From contig CAKZRR010000021.1 of the NCBI GenBank assembly GCA_937146805.1, positions 62,001 through 126,000 of the forward strand: 64,000 bases of DNA. Direction: 5' to 3'. Positions 53,963-62,539 of this stretch are shown here, one piece after another. The notes beneath the pieces were generated by a model, which worked only from the letters and a program-made list of their open reading frames with translations, searched no databases and had not been told where the DNA came from. How positions within the stretch are numbered: position 1 is the stretch's first letter; each line of letters begins with the position of its first letter. The position numbers were made by a program, and so were the translations under genes. The stretch comes from an uncultured Owenweeksia sp. GTDB lineage: Bacteria > Bacteroidota > Bacteroidia > Flavobacteriales > Schleiferiaceae.

Positions 53963-56374
53963 TTATTCGTACTTAAGGGTATCCACTGGCTTATTACGCG
54001 CCACTTTTAGCGAATGGTAACTAATAATTAAATAAGCCAGTAGCGCGGCAACCAAAGCCGAAAACGCAAAAATTAGCGGATTAAGGGACGCGGAAAACGC
54101 AAAACCCGAAAGCCAAGCTTTAATTAAAAGGTAAGCCAATGGAAGTGCCAAAAGTATGGAAAGGACGATAAGCGTAAACATTTCTTTAAAAATAAGATTC
54201 ACCATTTGAAACACATCCGCTCCTAGTACTTTTCGGATGCCAATTTCGCGGGTGCGCAAACCGGTTGTAAAGGAGGCCAAGCCGGTAAGTCCTAAAAAGG
54301 AAATAAAAATAGCCATGTAGGTAAGGTACAGTATTAACTGGCTTTGGCGTTGTTCTTCTTGATACAAATTGGCGAGTGTTTTGTTTAAAAATGAAAATTG
54401 AAAAGAGTTTTCGGGGTTGTGTTTAGCCCATACTTTCTCGATAGAGACCAATGCCTTTTTTAAATGTTCGCTATCTACTCTAATATGAAAAGTTCCGAGT
54501 TGATTATCTTTTAAAAACAGTACGGTTGGTTTTATAGATTCGTGCAGCGAATGAGCATTAAAATTAGCCACTACACCCACTACTGTTCCGTAAAACATCT
54601 CTTCGCCCGATTCATCAAAACCCCAACGTATGCGCTTGCCTATAGGCTGTTCCCAACCTTGCTCTTCTACCATTTTTTGATTTACCAATACCGCTTTTTC
54701 TTCCGATAGATTGTCTTTTCGTTTGAAGTCTCGGCCCTCCACCACTTCCATCTCCATGGTGGTACAATAGCCCAAACTCACCTGCATATTGTCAATTACT
54801 TTTTGCTCAAAAAGTCCACCTACCTCACTTTCGAGGCTAAATACTGAACGCCCCAAACCCCTTCCTGGCACCGAAAAAGAAGTACTCGAAGCCATTACGT
54901 ATGGTGAATTTGCCAGCTGCTCCTGAATTTTAGGAATTCGTGATGCCGTAACCGAATCTTCTACCGAGACCAATAGAATATCCTCTTTATTAAAACCTAA
55001 ATCCTTGTTGCTTACATAATTCATTTGGCGATACATACCCAAAGCGGTAATCACCACCGCCACCGAAATACAAAACTGAAATCCTACCAAAATCCTGCGC
55101 ATTCGCACACTTCGCTTTCCTAATTGATAACCACCACGTATAGCTGATAAACCTGGAACTTTACTCAAGCTAAAAGCGGGATACCATGCGCTTAAAACAC
55201 TAACCGAACTGGTGAGCAACAATGCTACACCTGCTAAAAGGCCGGTATTAATATGACTCAACGAAAGATCTTTTTGCAATACCTCGTTAAAGGGCGTAAG
55301 CTCTAAAACCAGTTCTACCAGTACAAAGGCCATAAACAACGAAGCAAAACTTAAAAGAAAGGATTCCAAAAAGACCAGCCATCTAATCTCCGCTTTATTT
55401 GCCCCCAATACTTTACGTAAACCCGCTTCCTTTACCCGTTTCATACCTCTGGCAGTGGCCATGTTTACAAAGTTTATCCCTGCCAAAATCAATACAATAA
55501 GACTAATGGCGGCAAAGGCATAGAGATAGGATTTATCACCCCCTTTGCGATCGTATTGCAAGGACCTACCAAAATGAATTTCGCTGAGTTCGCTTAACTG
55601 AATTTGAAAATGGCCACCAAAACTTTCACCCATAGGCCTCATATATTTATCATAAAAACCAGGGAAATCGGCAACAAGTCGATCGGCTTGATCAGAGCTG
55701 GGCAGCTTTAAAAAGGTAAAAACATTTACCTGCCATAAGCTGTTGAGCTGTTCTTGCAAATCCAACGTATCATTAAAAGCACTTAATACGGCATCAAATT
55801 TATGATGCGAATTGGACGGCCAATTGGCAATTAAACCAGTAACGGTATAGGTATGATTGCTTGTGCTAACTTGTTTACCTACTGGGTTTGTCTCTCCAAA
55901 ATAGCGCTGTGCAAAATGCTGGGTAACCACTAAACTTTGCGGTTCTTTTAAACAGGTTTTCCGGTCTCCTTTCAGCATCGGAATTTCAAAAACCTCAAAA
56001 AAGTTGTTATCTGCAATGGCAATATCCTCTTCGTAATGGCTTTTGTTTTTACTCTTAAACCGAACATTTACATCAATATGATACAAACGGGTATAGTCAT
56101 CAATATAATCATACTCTTTAGCTAGCAAAGGCGCCAAGGCCCTACTACTACCAGCAAACTGCTCAATCTCGTTGTTTATTTTAAACTCGCCTTCTACCCT
56201 ATAAATCGTTTCGTGGTTGGGTACATGTTTATCAAAGCCAAACTCGGAATTGAGGTATAAAAATATGATGAGACTAACGCTCAAGCCCAGGGCCAAGCCC
56301 ACTATGTTTAACAGCGAATAGGTTTTGTTTTTAAGCAATGCCCTAAAGGCAAATTTTAGACGGGCTCTAAACAT
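53963..56374 (-). CDS. ABC transporter permease, FtsX/MacB type
   Basis: An 803-aa protein with an N-terminal helix, a MacB-like periplasmic core (about 45-260), a FtsX domain (about 285-400), a second periplasmic core (to about 660) and a second FtsX domain (about 680-800; LRTREIGIRKVLGADVFQMVNLIFKE). This is the duplicated layout common in Bacteroidota. The start overlaps the ATPase gene by 8 nt. Such transporters usually move no substrate through the membrane but transmit force to periplasmic partners; the substrate is unknown. Confidence 0.9.
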   Translation of the reverse strand: MFRARLKFAFRALLKNKTYSLLNIVGLALGLSVSLIIFLYLNSEFGFDKHVPNHETIYRVEGEFKINNEIEQFAGSSRALAPLLAKEYDYIDDYTRLYHIDVNVRFKSKNKSHYEEDIAIADNNFFEVFEIPMLKGDRKTCLKEPQSLVVTQHFAQRYFGETNPVGKQVSTSNHTYTVTGLIANWPSNSHHKFDAVLSAFNDTLDLQEQLNSLWQVNVFTFLKLPSSDQADRLVADFPGFYDKYMRPMGESFGGHFQIQLSELSEIHFGRSLQYDRKGGDKSYLYAFAAISLIVLILAGINFVNMATARGMKRVKEAGLRKVLGANKAEIRWLVFLESFLLSFASLFMAFVLVELVLELTPFNEVLQKDLSLSHINTGLLAGVALLLTSSVSVLSAWYPAFSLSKVPGLSAIRGGYQLGKRSVRMRRILVGFQFCISVAVVITALGMYRQMNYVSNKDLGFNKEDILLVSVEDSVTASRIPKIQEQLANSPYVMASSTSFSVPGRGLGRSVFSLESEVGGLFEQKVIDNMQVSLGYCTTMEMEVVEGRDFKRKDNLSEEKAVLVNQKMVEEQGWEQPIGKRIRWGFDESGEEMFYGTVVGVVANFNAHSLHESIKPTVLFLKDNQLGTFHIRVDSEHLKKALVSIEKVWAKHNPENSFQFSFLNKTLANLYQEEQRQSQLILYLTYMAIFISFLGLTGLASFTTGLRTREIGIRKVLGADVFQMVNLIFKEMFTLIVLSILLALPLAYLLIKAWLSGFAFSASLNPLIFAFSALVAALLAYLIISYHSLKVARNKPVDTLKYE

Positions 56375-57050
56375 GTAAAAACGATTTCTCTGAAACCAAA
56401 TGCCCGTCCATTAACTTTACCAAACGGCTGCTGTAAGCCGCATCGCTAATGCTATGGGTAACCATTATTATGGTGGTACCCGATTCATTTAAGGCCGTTA
56501 ACATTTCCATAATTTCCGATCCCTGCTCCGAATCTAAATTGCCCGTGGGTTCATCTGCCAAAATAAGGCGGGGTTTGGCTACAATAGCTCTTCCAATAGC
56601 CACTTTTTGCTGTTGCCCACCTGAAAGTTGATACGGAAAATGACCACTGCGATGCCCCAATGAAATCCGCTCTAAAATTTCAGTTACTCTTAGCTTTCGC
56701 TCAGATGATTTTACCCCTAAATAGATCAAGGGCAGCTCAATGTTTTCATACACCGTAAGCTCATCCAACAAATTAAAGTTTTGAAAAACAAAACCAATAT
56801 TATCTTTCCGTATTTTCTCCGATTCGCGCTCCGCCAACTCCTTTACCTCCTTGCTATCAAATATATAGAGACCTCTGTTGAAGTTATCTAACAAGCCTAT
56901 AATGTTTAATAAAGTAGTTTTCCCGCAACCCGAAGGGCCCATAATAGATACAAATTCTCCTTCTTCCACCTGCAGGCTAATTTCCTTTAGCGCATGGGTT
57001 TCTACCGTGTCTGATTTGTAGATTTTAGAAAGGTGGTGAAGCTGAATCAT
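56367..57050 (-). CDS. ABC transporter ATP-binding protein (MacB/LolD type)
   Basis: A 227-aa ATPase with all key motifs: Walker [11 protein letters not shown]-loop FQNFNL, signature [14 protein letters not shown], Walker [13 protein letters not shown] and H-loop MVTHS. It pairs with the FtsX permease that overlaps its 3' end. The leader upstream (57051-57346) carries a 16-bp palindrome 14 nt before the start and a larger inverted repeat, suggesting leader-based control. Confidence 0.94.
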   Translation of the reverse strand: MIQLHHLSKIYKSDTVETHALKEISLQVEEGEFVSIMGPSGCGKTTLLNIIGLLDNFNRGLYIFDSKEVKELAERESEKIRKDNIGFVFQNFNLLDELTVYENIELPLIYLGVKSSERKLRVTEILERISLGHRSGHFPYQLSGGQQQKVAIGRAIVAKPRLILADEPTGNLDSEQGSEIMEMLTALNESGTTIIMVTHSISDAAYSSRLVKLMDGHLVSEKSFLHV

Positions 57051-57063
57051 AGGCTTTATTTAG

Positions 57064-57079
57064 TCCCGCTATAGCGGGA
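57064..57079. repeat. 16-bp perfect palindrome upstream of the ABC ATPase gene
   Basis: TCCCGCTATAGCGGGA is self-complementary and lies 13-14 nt before the ATPase ATG. It could be an operator or an mRNA hairpin that hides the start region. Confidence 0.6.
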
Positions 57080-57104
57080 TTTAATGAAGGAGATGGGTAA
57101 AGTA

Positions 57105-57175
57105 AAACCCTCGACCAATTTAACGTTTAACACAAATTTTACCAATTGGAAAATAAGATAGGAGGTCGAGGGTTT
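57105..57175. repeat. 71-bp element with 12-bp perfect inverted repeats
   Basis: Arms AAACCCTCGACC and GGTCGAGGGTTT enclose 47 bp that itself carries ACCAATT twice. It lies in the predicted leader of the ABC operon. It may be a structured leader RNA or a miniature mobile element; copies elsewhere were not examined. Confidence 0.5.
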
Positions 57176-57346
57176 AAACTGCTATGAAGAGCTATTTTAA
57201 ATATTATAAAAAATTTCGGAAAAGGTGTTGGAGGACAACCGATTAACCCTAAAATTCTGCTACTTGAACTTGAAATTAAACAACCAATTTTTTTCCAACG
57301 ATAAAAGAACTTCGCTAATTCACAGCTTATCCGAAATTTTTATGCT

Positions 57347-57703
57347 TTAGTATTGTACGTATCGCAACTGCAAATAGTGCTTTACATGATGCAATTTCGG
57401 GTCTACCGAAAGGTTTTCGTTGCGCATCATCCAGGCTATGTATTGGGCAATTTCTTCATCCTGCCCTTCTACACTCTCCACAATTACATTTCCGTTTCCA
57501 TCAATCCAAAATACCACCTCAACAAATTGTTGCACCTGGTTGTTGTTTTTTTGGAGCGGCACGTTCCAATGAGAATACAGCTGAAATTGAGGTGTATCAC
57601 AACTTGTTTCGCCACTGGGGGTGTTGCCCTTAGCCAAGGCTAAGTTGCTAAACACCAGTACCAGCAGGAAAAACAAAGCAGATATCACTTTCATGAATCT
57701 CAT
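57347..57703 (-). CDS. small secreted protein, TonB-C-like
   Basis: A 118-aa protein with a signal peptide (VISALFFLLVLVFSNLALA) and a mature part that resembles the C-terminal domain of TonB-like energy transducers (VEVVFWIDGNGNVIVESVEGQDEEIAQYIAWMM). No TonB transmembrane/proline linker is present, so it is a free periplasmic domain. A -24/-12-like promoter (57735-57751) lies upstream. It is divergent from the NtrC-type regulator and may be one of its targets. Confidence 0.65.
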   Translation of the reverse strand: MRFMKVISALFFLLVLVFSNLALAKGNTPSGETSCDTPQFQLYSHWNVPLQKNNNQVQQFVEVVFWIDGNGNVIVESVEGQDEEIAQYIAWMMRNENLSVDPKLHHVKHYLQLRYVQY

Positions 57704-57734
57704 TTTTACGTTTTAGTTTTCGTACCATACCCTT

Positions 57735-57751
57735 AGCGAAGCACATGCCTA
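57735..57751 (-). promoter_or_regulatory. sigma-54-like (-24/-12) promoter
   Basis: On the minus strand TAGGCATGTGCTTCGCT has GG-N10-GC spacing and matches most of TGGCACG-N4-TTGCW. GG is at 57749-57748 and GC at 57737-57736. Transcription would begin near 57725, about 20 nt before the start of the TonB-C-like gene. Confidence 0.5.
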
Positions 57752-57803
57752 AATGCTAAGTGCTTATTAATAAGTAGCTTATATTTTTACGAAAACAATT
57801 TAG

Positions 57804-57819
57804 TGTTCGATATTGAACA
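57804..57819. promoter_or_regulatory. operator palindrome, site 1 (TGTTCGATATTGAACA)
   Basis: A 16-bp near-palindrome sharing 13 of 16 bases with site 2, whose centre is exactly 22 bp away. About 80 nt upstream of the predicted sigma-54 start site, a usual distance for NtrC-type enhancers. Confidence 0.6.
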
Positions 57820-57825
57820 GTATCT

Positions 57826-57841
57826 TGTACGAAATCGAACA
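57826..57841. promoter_or_regulatory. operator palindrome, site 2 (TGTACGAAATCGAACA)
   Basis: Second copy, ending 7 nt before the -7 core of the regulator gene and covering its -33 area. Binding here could repress the regulator while site 1 and 2 activate the divergent gene. Confidence 0.6.
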
Positions 57842-57848
57842 GCCCTTA

Positions 57849-57856
57849 TACTTTTG
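57849..57856 (+). promoter_or_regulatory. promoter core TACTTTTG for the NtrC-type regulator gene
   Basis: Exact TAnnTTTG 5 nt before the GTG start at 57862; a TTG at 57825-57827, 21 nt upstream, fits the -33 position. Confidence 0.6.
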
Positions 57857-57861
57857 GCACC

Positions 57862-59223
57862 GTGGAAAAGAGTTACAGCTTACTAATTGTAGATGATGAT
57901 GACGATGTGCTTACCAGCGCACGGCTACTTTTAAAGCAACATTATAAAAAGGTAGAAACAACCAATAACCCGCAAGAAATTAACGGAATGCTAACCAAGT
58001 TGCAACCCGATTTAATTTTGCTGGATATGAATTTTAGGCGCGGGTTAAACGATGGCCGAGAAGGAATTTATTGGCTGGAGCACATTAAAGAAGTAAGCCC
58101 CGAAACGCAGGTAATACTAATGACGGCTTACGGAGAAGTAGAAACTGCCGTACAATCCATAAAAAAGGGAGCCTTTGATTTTATCCTAAAACCTTGGACC
58201 AACGAAAAACTTTTGAGCAACATAGCCTCCGCTTTAAAATATGCACGGGAGCTTAAAAAGGTAGAACAGCTGGAGCAAACCAAAATTACGCTGGAAGAAA
58301 ATATTGGTTTAAAGCATGAGGACTTCGTAAGCAGATCGCCCTCTATGACCAGCCTTATGAAAACCATAGATAAAGTAGCGGCCACCGATGCCAATATTTT
58401 ACTATTAGGCGAAAATGGAACTGGGAAAAGCGTGCTGGCCATGGCCATTCATCGTGCTTCTTTGCGGCATAAAAACCCTTTTATTACAGTAGATTTAGGG
58501 GCGGTAAGCCACTCCCTTTTTGAAAGCGAATTGTTTGGACATGCCAAAGGCGCCTTTACTGATGCCCATAATGACAAGGCTGGCCGCTTTGAAACAGCCG
58601 AAGGCGGCAGCCTATTTTTAGATGAAATAGGGAACCTTAGCCCCGAGCTGCAATCGAAGTTGCTTACCGTAATTCAAAATAGACACGTTACCCGTTTGGG
58701 AGAAAACAGGCAACGACAAATAGATGTACGCTTGGTTTGTGCTACCAATATGCCTATTCACCAAATGGTACATGAAAACAAATTTAGACAAGATTTACTC
58801 TATCGTATTAATACTGTGGAATTGGTAATACCTCCGTTACGCCATCGCAAGGAAGATATTCCTGTATTAAGTCAACGCTTTTTAGAGAGCTTTGCGCGTA
58901 AGTACCAAAAAGGAGCTTTACAATTTAGCGCGCGTGCTATGGATCAATTGTGCCATTATGCTTGGCCCGGAAACATTAGAGAGCTGGAGCATTGTGTAGA
59001 ACGTGCCGTTATTTTATCGGATAGCCAGCAAATTGATAATTTGGGTTTGCACGGACAAAATCATCCGCAATTAGAGCCCGATGGTTACAATTTAGAGGAA
59101 ATGGAGAAACACCTTATTTGCAAAGCCTTGGAAAAATACGAGAGCAATATTTCACGAGCCGCTAAAGAGCTAGGTATTACTCGTGCGGCCTTATACAGAC
59201 GAATGGAAAAGCATGGCCTCTAA
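57862..59223 (+). CDS. NtrC-family sigma-54-dependent response regulator
   Basis: A 453-aa regulator starting at GTG. The receiver domain (about 1-125) has the acidic pair DDDDDV, phospho-Asp in LILLDMNF, MTAYGE and the Lys in ILKPW. The AAA+ domain (about 150-380) has Walker A GENGTGKS, the sigma-54 contact loop GAFTDA (variant of GAFTGA), Walker B GGSLFLDEIG and the Arg-finger region LLYRIN. A Fis-type HTH closes it (NISRAAKELGITRAALYRRMEKHGL). It overlaps the kinase gene and probably drives the nearby sigma-54-like promoter. Confidence 0.95.
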   Translation: MEKSYSLLIVDDDDDVLTSARLLLKQHYKKVETTNNPQEINGMLTKLQPDLILLDMNFRRGLNDGREGIYWLEHIKEVSPETQVILMTAYGEVETAVQSIKKGAFDFILKPWTNEKLLSNIASALKYARELKKVEQLEQTKITLEENIGLKHEDFVSRSPSMTSLMKTIDKVAATDANILLLGENGTGKSVLAMAIHRASLRHKNPFITVDLGAVSHSLFESELFGHAKGAFTDAHNDKAGRFETAEGGSLFLDEIGNLSPELQSKLLTVIQNRHVTRLGENRQRQIDVRLVCATNMPIHQMVHENKFRQDLLYRINTVELVIPPLRHRKEDIPVLSQRFLESFARKYQKGALQFSARAMDQLCHYAWPGNIRELEHCVERAVILSDSQQIDNLGLHGQNHPQLEPDGYNLEEMEKHLICKALEKYESNISRAAKELGITRAALYRRMEKHGL

Positions 59224-60568
59224 AAAATTCTCCTTCCGTATTGGCCTTAGAGTAGGGCTGCTGGTAAGCACTATTTTTTTGTTTGCCTGGTTTTGGTACA
59301 ATTACCAATTACTATTTATACATGTGTTTTTGGCGCTGGTAATTGCTGGGCAAACAGCCGAATTAATTTATTATACCAATCGGGTAAACCGAGAACTGCG
59401 CAAGTTTTTAGAAGCCATTCGCTATGGCGATTACTCGGTGAGTTTTGGGGGCCACTTAGGTGGAAGCTTTAAGGAACTAAGCGAAAACTTTAGTGCCGTA
59501 ATAGAGCTGGTAAAAAACTCGAAAGCCGAAAGAGAAAGCCATGCAGAACTATTAAAACTTACCATCGAAAACTTACGATTGGGTGTTATACTGGTAGATA
59601 CACACGGTACCTTAATGCAAGTAAACCCGGCTGCCCGAGATTTGTTAGACATTCCTCATTTTCATACTTGGAATATGTTGGGTAAAAAGAAACCCAGCTT
59701 TGTAAAGCAAATAGGTGATTTAAAAAGCGAAGGCAGGCGTTTGCTCGAAATAAATACCAGCACCGGTTTGCGCGAGTTTTATTTAGATGTAACCTCCATT
59801 TCTTTATTGGGTTCGCAATACCAACTCATCTCCTTTTCTGATTTAAAAAATGAAATAGAAAAAAAAGAAATTGACGCTTGGCATCGGCTAATCCGTATTT
59901 TAGCGCACGAAGTGATGAACTCCGTAACACCCGTTACCTCTTTATCTGAAACCATTAAAAATATTTTGACGGATGAAAAAGGGAACGCCTTAGCAGGAGA
60001 AGAACTGGACCCCGAAAAAATAGGAGACATTATTTTGGCCCTCAATACCATTATTAAACGCAGCCACGGTATGCTCAATTTTGTAGATGAGTACCGCAAA
60101 CTTACGCAGCTACCTGCCCCTAGGCTTAGTCCGCTAAATGTAAACGAACTAATGAGCCATGCTTGTAAACTTATGGAAGCCGAAGCAGCCACTTTTAGCA
60201 TAGAGCTGAGTTCTAAAGCTGCTCCTAAAAACTTAGCCATTAATGCCGATCAAAAAATGATTGAGCAAGTACTTATCAATCTTATAGGTAATGCTATTCA
60301 CGCTTTAGCGGAAAAGGAAAATGGACAAATACATTTATCCACCAGCCTAAACGATCACGAAATTGTATTGCATATAACCGATAATGGACACGGTATAAGC
60401 AAGGATATTTTGCCTTCTATTTTTATCCCCTTCTTTTCTACCCGCAAAAATGGAAGCGGCATTGGCCTCACACTTTCTAAAAACATAATGCAATTGCATA
60501 AGGGCAACATTACCGTACAAAGTGCAGAAGGAGAAGGAACTGAATTTAGATTGAGTTTTGGGATTTAA
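59213..60568 (+). CDS. sensor histidine kinase with two membrane helices
   Basis: About 451 aa. Two N-terminal hydrophobic helices (about 10-55), a PAS-like domain (about 125-200, TLMQVNPAARDLLDIPHFHTW), a HisKA-like phosphoacceptor segment (RLIRILAHEVMNSVTPVTSLSE, with the His in LAHEV) and a HATPase_c domain (N box INLIGNAIHAL, G boxes DNGHGIS and GSGIGL). The ATG at 59213 is preferred over the ORF-track GTG at 59183; it overlaps the regulator stop by 11 nt. It should phosphorylate the NtrC-type regulator; ligand unknown. Confidence 0.92.
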   Translation: MASKKFSFRIGLRVGLLVSTIFLFAWFWYNYQLLFIHVFLALVIAGQTAELIYYTNRVNRELRKFLEAIRYGDYSVSFGGHLGGSFKELSENFSAVIELVKNSKAERESHAELLKLTIENLRLGVILVDTHGTLMQVNPAARDLLDIPHFHTWNMLGKKKPSFVKQIGDLKSEGRRLLEINTSTGLREFYLDVTSISLLGSQYQLISFSDLKNEIEKKEIDAWHRLIRILAHEVMNSVTPVTSLSETIKNILTDEKGNALAGEELDPEKIGDIILALNTIIKRSHGMLNFVDEYRKLTQLPAPRLSPLNVNELMSHACKLMEAEAATFSIELSSKAAPKNLAINADQKMIEQVLINLIGNAIHALAEKENGQIHLSTSLNDHEIVLHITDNGHGISKDILPSIFIPFFSTRKNGSGIGLTLSKNIMQLHKGNITVQSAEGEGTEFRLSFGI

Positions 60569-60588
60569 TCCAAACCAATGTTTCGCCC

Positions 60589-60596
60589 TACCTTTG
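60589..60596 (+). promoter_or_regulatory. promoter core TACCTTTG for rlmN
   Basis: Exact TAnnTTTG only 4 nt before ATG 60601, so the transcript should be leaderless. Confidence 0.6.
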
Positions 60597-60600
60597 CCAA

Positions 60601-61659
60601 ATGGAGCAAAAACGTGACATCCGCGCTTTCACAAAGGAGCAGCTAAAAGAGTACTTTACTTCAATACAACAACCTGTTTTTAGAGCTACCCAAGTGTACG
60701 AATGGCTTTGGAAAAAAGGAGCCACTAGCTTTGAGGATATGACCAACCTGAGCTTGGAGTTGCGCGAAAAAATGAAGCTAGAATTTGTGATTAATCACAT
60801 TAGCGTAGATGAAATGCAACGCAGCAGTGACGGCACCATAAAAAATGCTGTAAGGTTATACGATGGCAAGGTGGTAGAGTCTGTTTTAATTCCTACCGAA
60901 ACGCGCATTACCGCCTGCGTTTCTTCTCAAGTGGGTTGTAGTTTAGATTGCCACTTTTGCGCTACAGGTCAGTTAAAGCGTATGCGAAACCTTAATGCTG
61001 ATGAAATTTACGACCAAGTAGTAGCGGTTATGAATGAGGCCGAAACCTTTTTTAGCCGACCTCTAACTAATATTGTGTTTATGGGCATGGGCGAGCCTTT
61101 AATGAACTACAAAAATGTGCTGGAAGCCATTGAAAAAATCACTTCTCCAGAGGGGCTCAATATGTCGCCCAAACGGATAACTGTTAGTACAGTTGGTTTG
61201 GCCAAAATGATTAAAAAATTGGCAGATGATGAAGTTAAATTCAATTTAGCGTTGAGCTTACACTCGGCTAGAGATGTAGTGCGGGACAGCATAATGCCTA
61301 TAAATTTAAAAAACCCAGTAGCCGAATTAGCCGAAGCTTTAAAATATTGGTATCGCCAAACGGGTAAACGAGTTACCTACGAATACGTGGTGTGGAAAGA
61401 CGTAAACGATCAGCCCGAAGACATTGCGGCTTTAGTAAAATTTTGCCATCATATTCCGTGTAAAGTAAACCTCATTGAATACAACCCTACCGATGACGAA
61501 CGGTTTCAGCAAGCAGACGACAAAGTGCTAAATGCCTACATACACGCCCTTGAAAGTAAAGGTGTTGTAGCCAAAGTGCGTAAAAGCCGAGGTAAAGATA
61601 TTGATGCCGCTTGTGGCCAATTGGCTAACAAGAACGAGGTGGTGAATACGAACAGTTAG
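60601..61659 (+). CDS. rlmN: 23S rRNA (adenine(2503)-C(2))-methyltransferase / tRNA methyltransferase
   Basis: A 352-aa radical-SAM enzyme that methylates A2503 of 23S rRNA and some tRNAs. The Fe-S motif CxxxCxxC is in GCSLDCHFCATG, followed by FMGMGEPLMNYKNV and the SAM-binding core. The C-terminal catalytic Cys lies in DAACGQL. The N-terminal HTH-like region QVYEWLWKKGATSFEDMTNLS is typical. Confidence 0.97.
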   Translation: MEQKRDIRAFTKEQLKEYFTSIQQPVFRATQVYEWLWKKGATSFEDMTNLSLELREKMKLEFVINHISVDEMQRSSDGTIKNAVRLYDGKVVESVLIPTETRITACVSSQVGCSLDCHFCATGQLKRMRNLNADEIYDQVVAVMNEAETFFSRPLTNIVFMGMGEPLMNYKNVLEAIEKITSPEGLNMSPKRITVSTVGLAKMIKKLADDEVKFNLALSLHSARDVVRDSIMPINLKNPVAELAEALKYWYRQTGKRVTYEYVVWKDVNDQPEDIAALVKFCHHIPCKVNLIEYNPTDDERFQQADDKVLNAYIHALESKGVVAKVRKSRGKDIDAACGQLANKNEVVNTNS

Positions 61660-61845
61660 TAATAATACTTTACCTCATAGGGTTTATTGCGGTGGTTCTT
61701 ATTTTTAATAAAGCCAACAGAAATATGGCCAATAGGCGCAGGCCTGCCAACAAAAGAAAAACTAAAAAACAAGCTTTGATTGAATAGGAAGAGTTTCAAA
61801 AAAAGTACCCTCCAAGTAAATAAACCTAACCATTAACACAGACCA

Positions 61846-62442
61846 ATGCCTCCATTAAAAGCAATAAACACTATCAAAAAAACAGGTCAGGAGACGTTTT
61901 CGGAAAGTAATAAAGTCTTAGATTTTAAGCTACTGGATTTTTGGTCTTGGTCCCAATCAAGCCTCATGGATAACACCTTAAGAGGAATTTTGGCCGAATA
62001 TATTGTAAAACAAGCTTTAGAAATTGAATCGGGTACTAGAACAGAATGGGACTCTTACGACCTGGAAACCCACAATGGTATTAAAATAGAAGTAAAGTCA
62101 GCCGCCTATCTTCAAAGTTGGAAACAATCTGAGTTTTCCAAAATTTCTTTTGGAATTGCGCCTACTAAATCCTGGGACGAGAAAAAACATGAATACTTGC
62201 CAGAAATCAAAAGGCAAGCAGACTATTATGTTTTCTGCCTTTTGCACTATAAAGAAAAACGAACTGTAAACCCTCTCAAATTAGAACAATGGAGCTTTTA
62301 CGTGTTACCAACCTCCGTTTTAAACGAGCACAAAAAGGAGCAAAAGCAAATTACCCTAAATTCACTTCTAAAGCTAAATCCCACTAAATGTGGATTTAAC
62401 TATATTAAAGAAGCAATAAAACAACAAACCCAAACTGGATGA
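61846..62442 (+). CDS. orphan protein with PD-(D/E)XK nuclease-like motif
   Basis: A 198-aa cytosolic protein. A helix with conserved Glu (GILAEYIVKQALEIE) is followed by TEWDSYDLETHNGIKIEVKSAAYLQSW, where D...EVK fits the PD-(D/E)XK nuclease core (Asp in YDL, then ExK). The region LPEIKRQADYYVFCLLHY resembles the later core strand. It may be a solitary restriction-endonuclease-fold enzyme involved in defence or DNA repair, but no methyltransferase or partner gene is nearby. It sits between rlmN and a polyprenyl synthetase gene. Confidence 0.68.
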   Translation: MPPLKAINTIKKTGQETFSESNKVLDFKLLDFWSWSQSSLMDNTLRGILAEYIVKQALEIESGTRTEWDSYDLETHNGIKIEVKSAAYLQSWKQSEFSKISFGIAPTKSWDEKKHEYLPEIKRQADYYVFCLLHYKEKRTVNPLKLEQWSFYVLPTSVLNEHKKEQKQITLNSLLKLNPTKCGFNYIKEAIKQQTQTG

Positions 62443-62519
62443 AGTTTTACTCTTTACTAAACTTAATCCCGTGCTAAGTTTTATCTCAAATCTAATTTCT
62501 CACATCTAACTTCAAAACC

Positions 62520-62527
62520 TACCTTTG
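62520..62527 (+). promoter_or_regulatory. promoter core TACCTTTG for the polyprenyl synthetase gene
   Basis: Exact TAnnTTTG 12 nt before ATG 62540. Confidence 0.6.
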
Positions 62528-62539
62528 GCCGCTTAGCGC

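Noticed and set aside
57852-57868. Sigma-54 promoter TGGCACCGTGG on the plus strand for the regulator gene
   Set aside because: TGGCAC is present, but there is no GC at the -12 spacing and the motif overlaps the GTG start.
59779-60240. 153-aa minus-strand ORF
   Set aside because: Antisense to the histidine kinase gene; Ser-rich shadow with no start signals.
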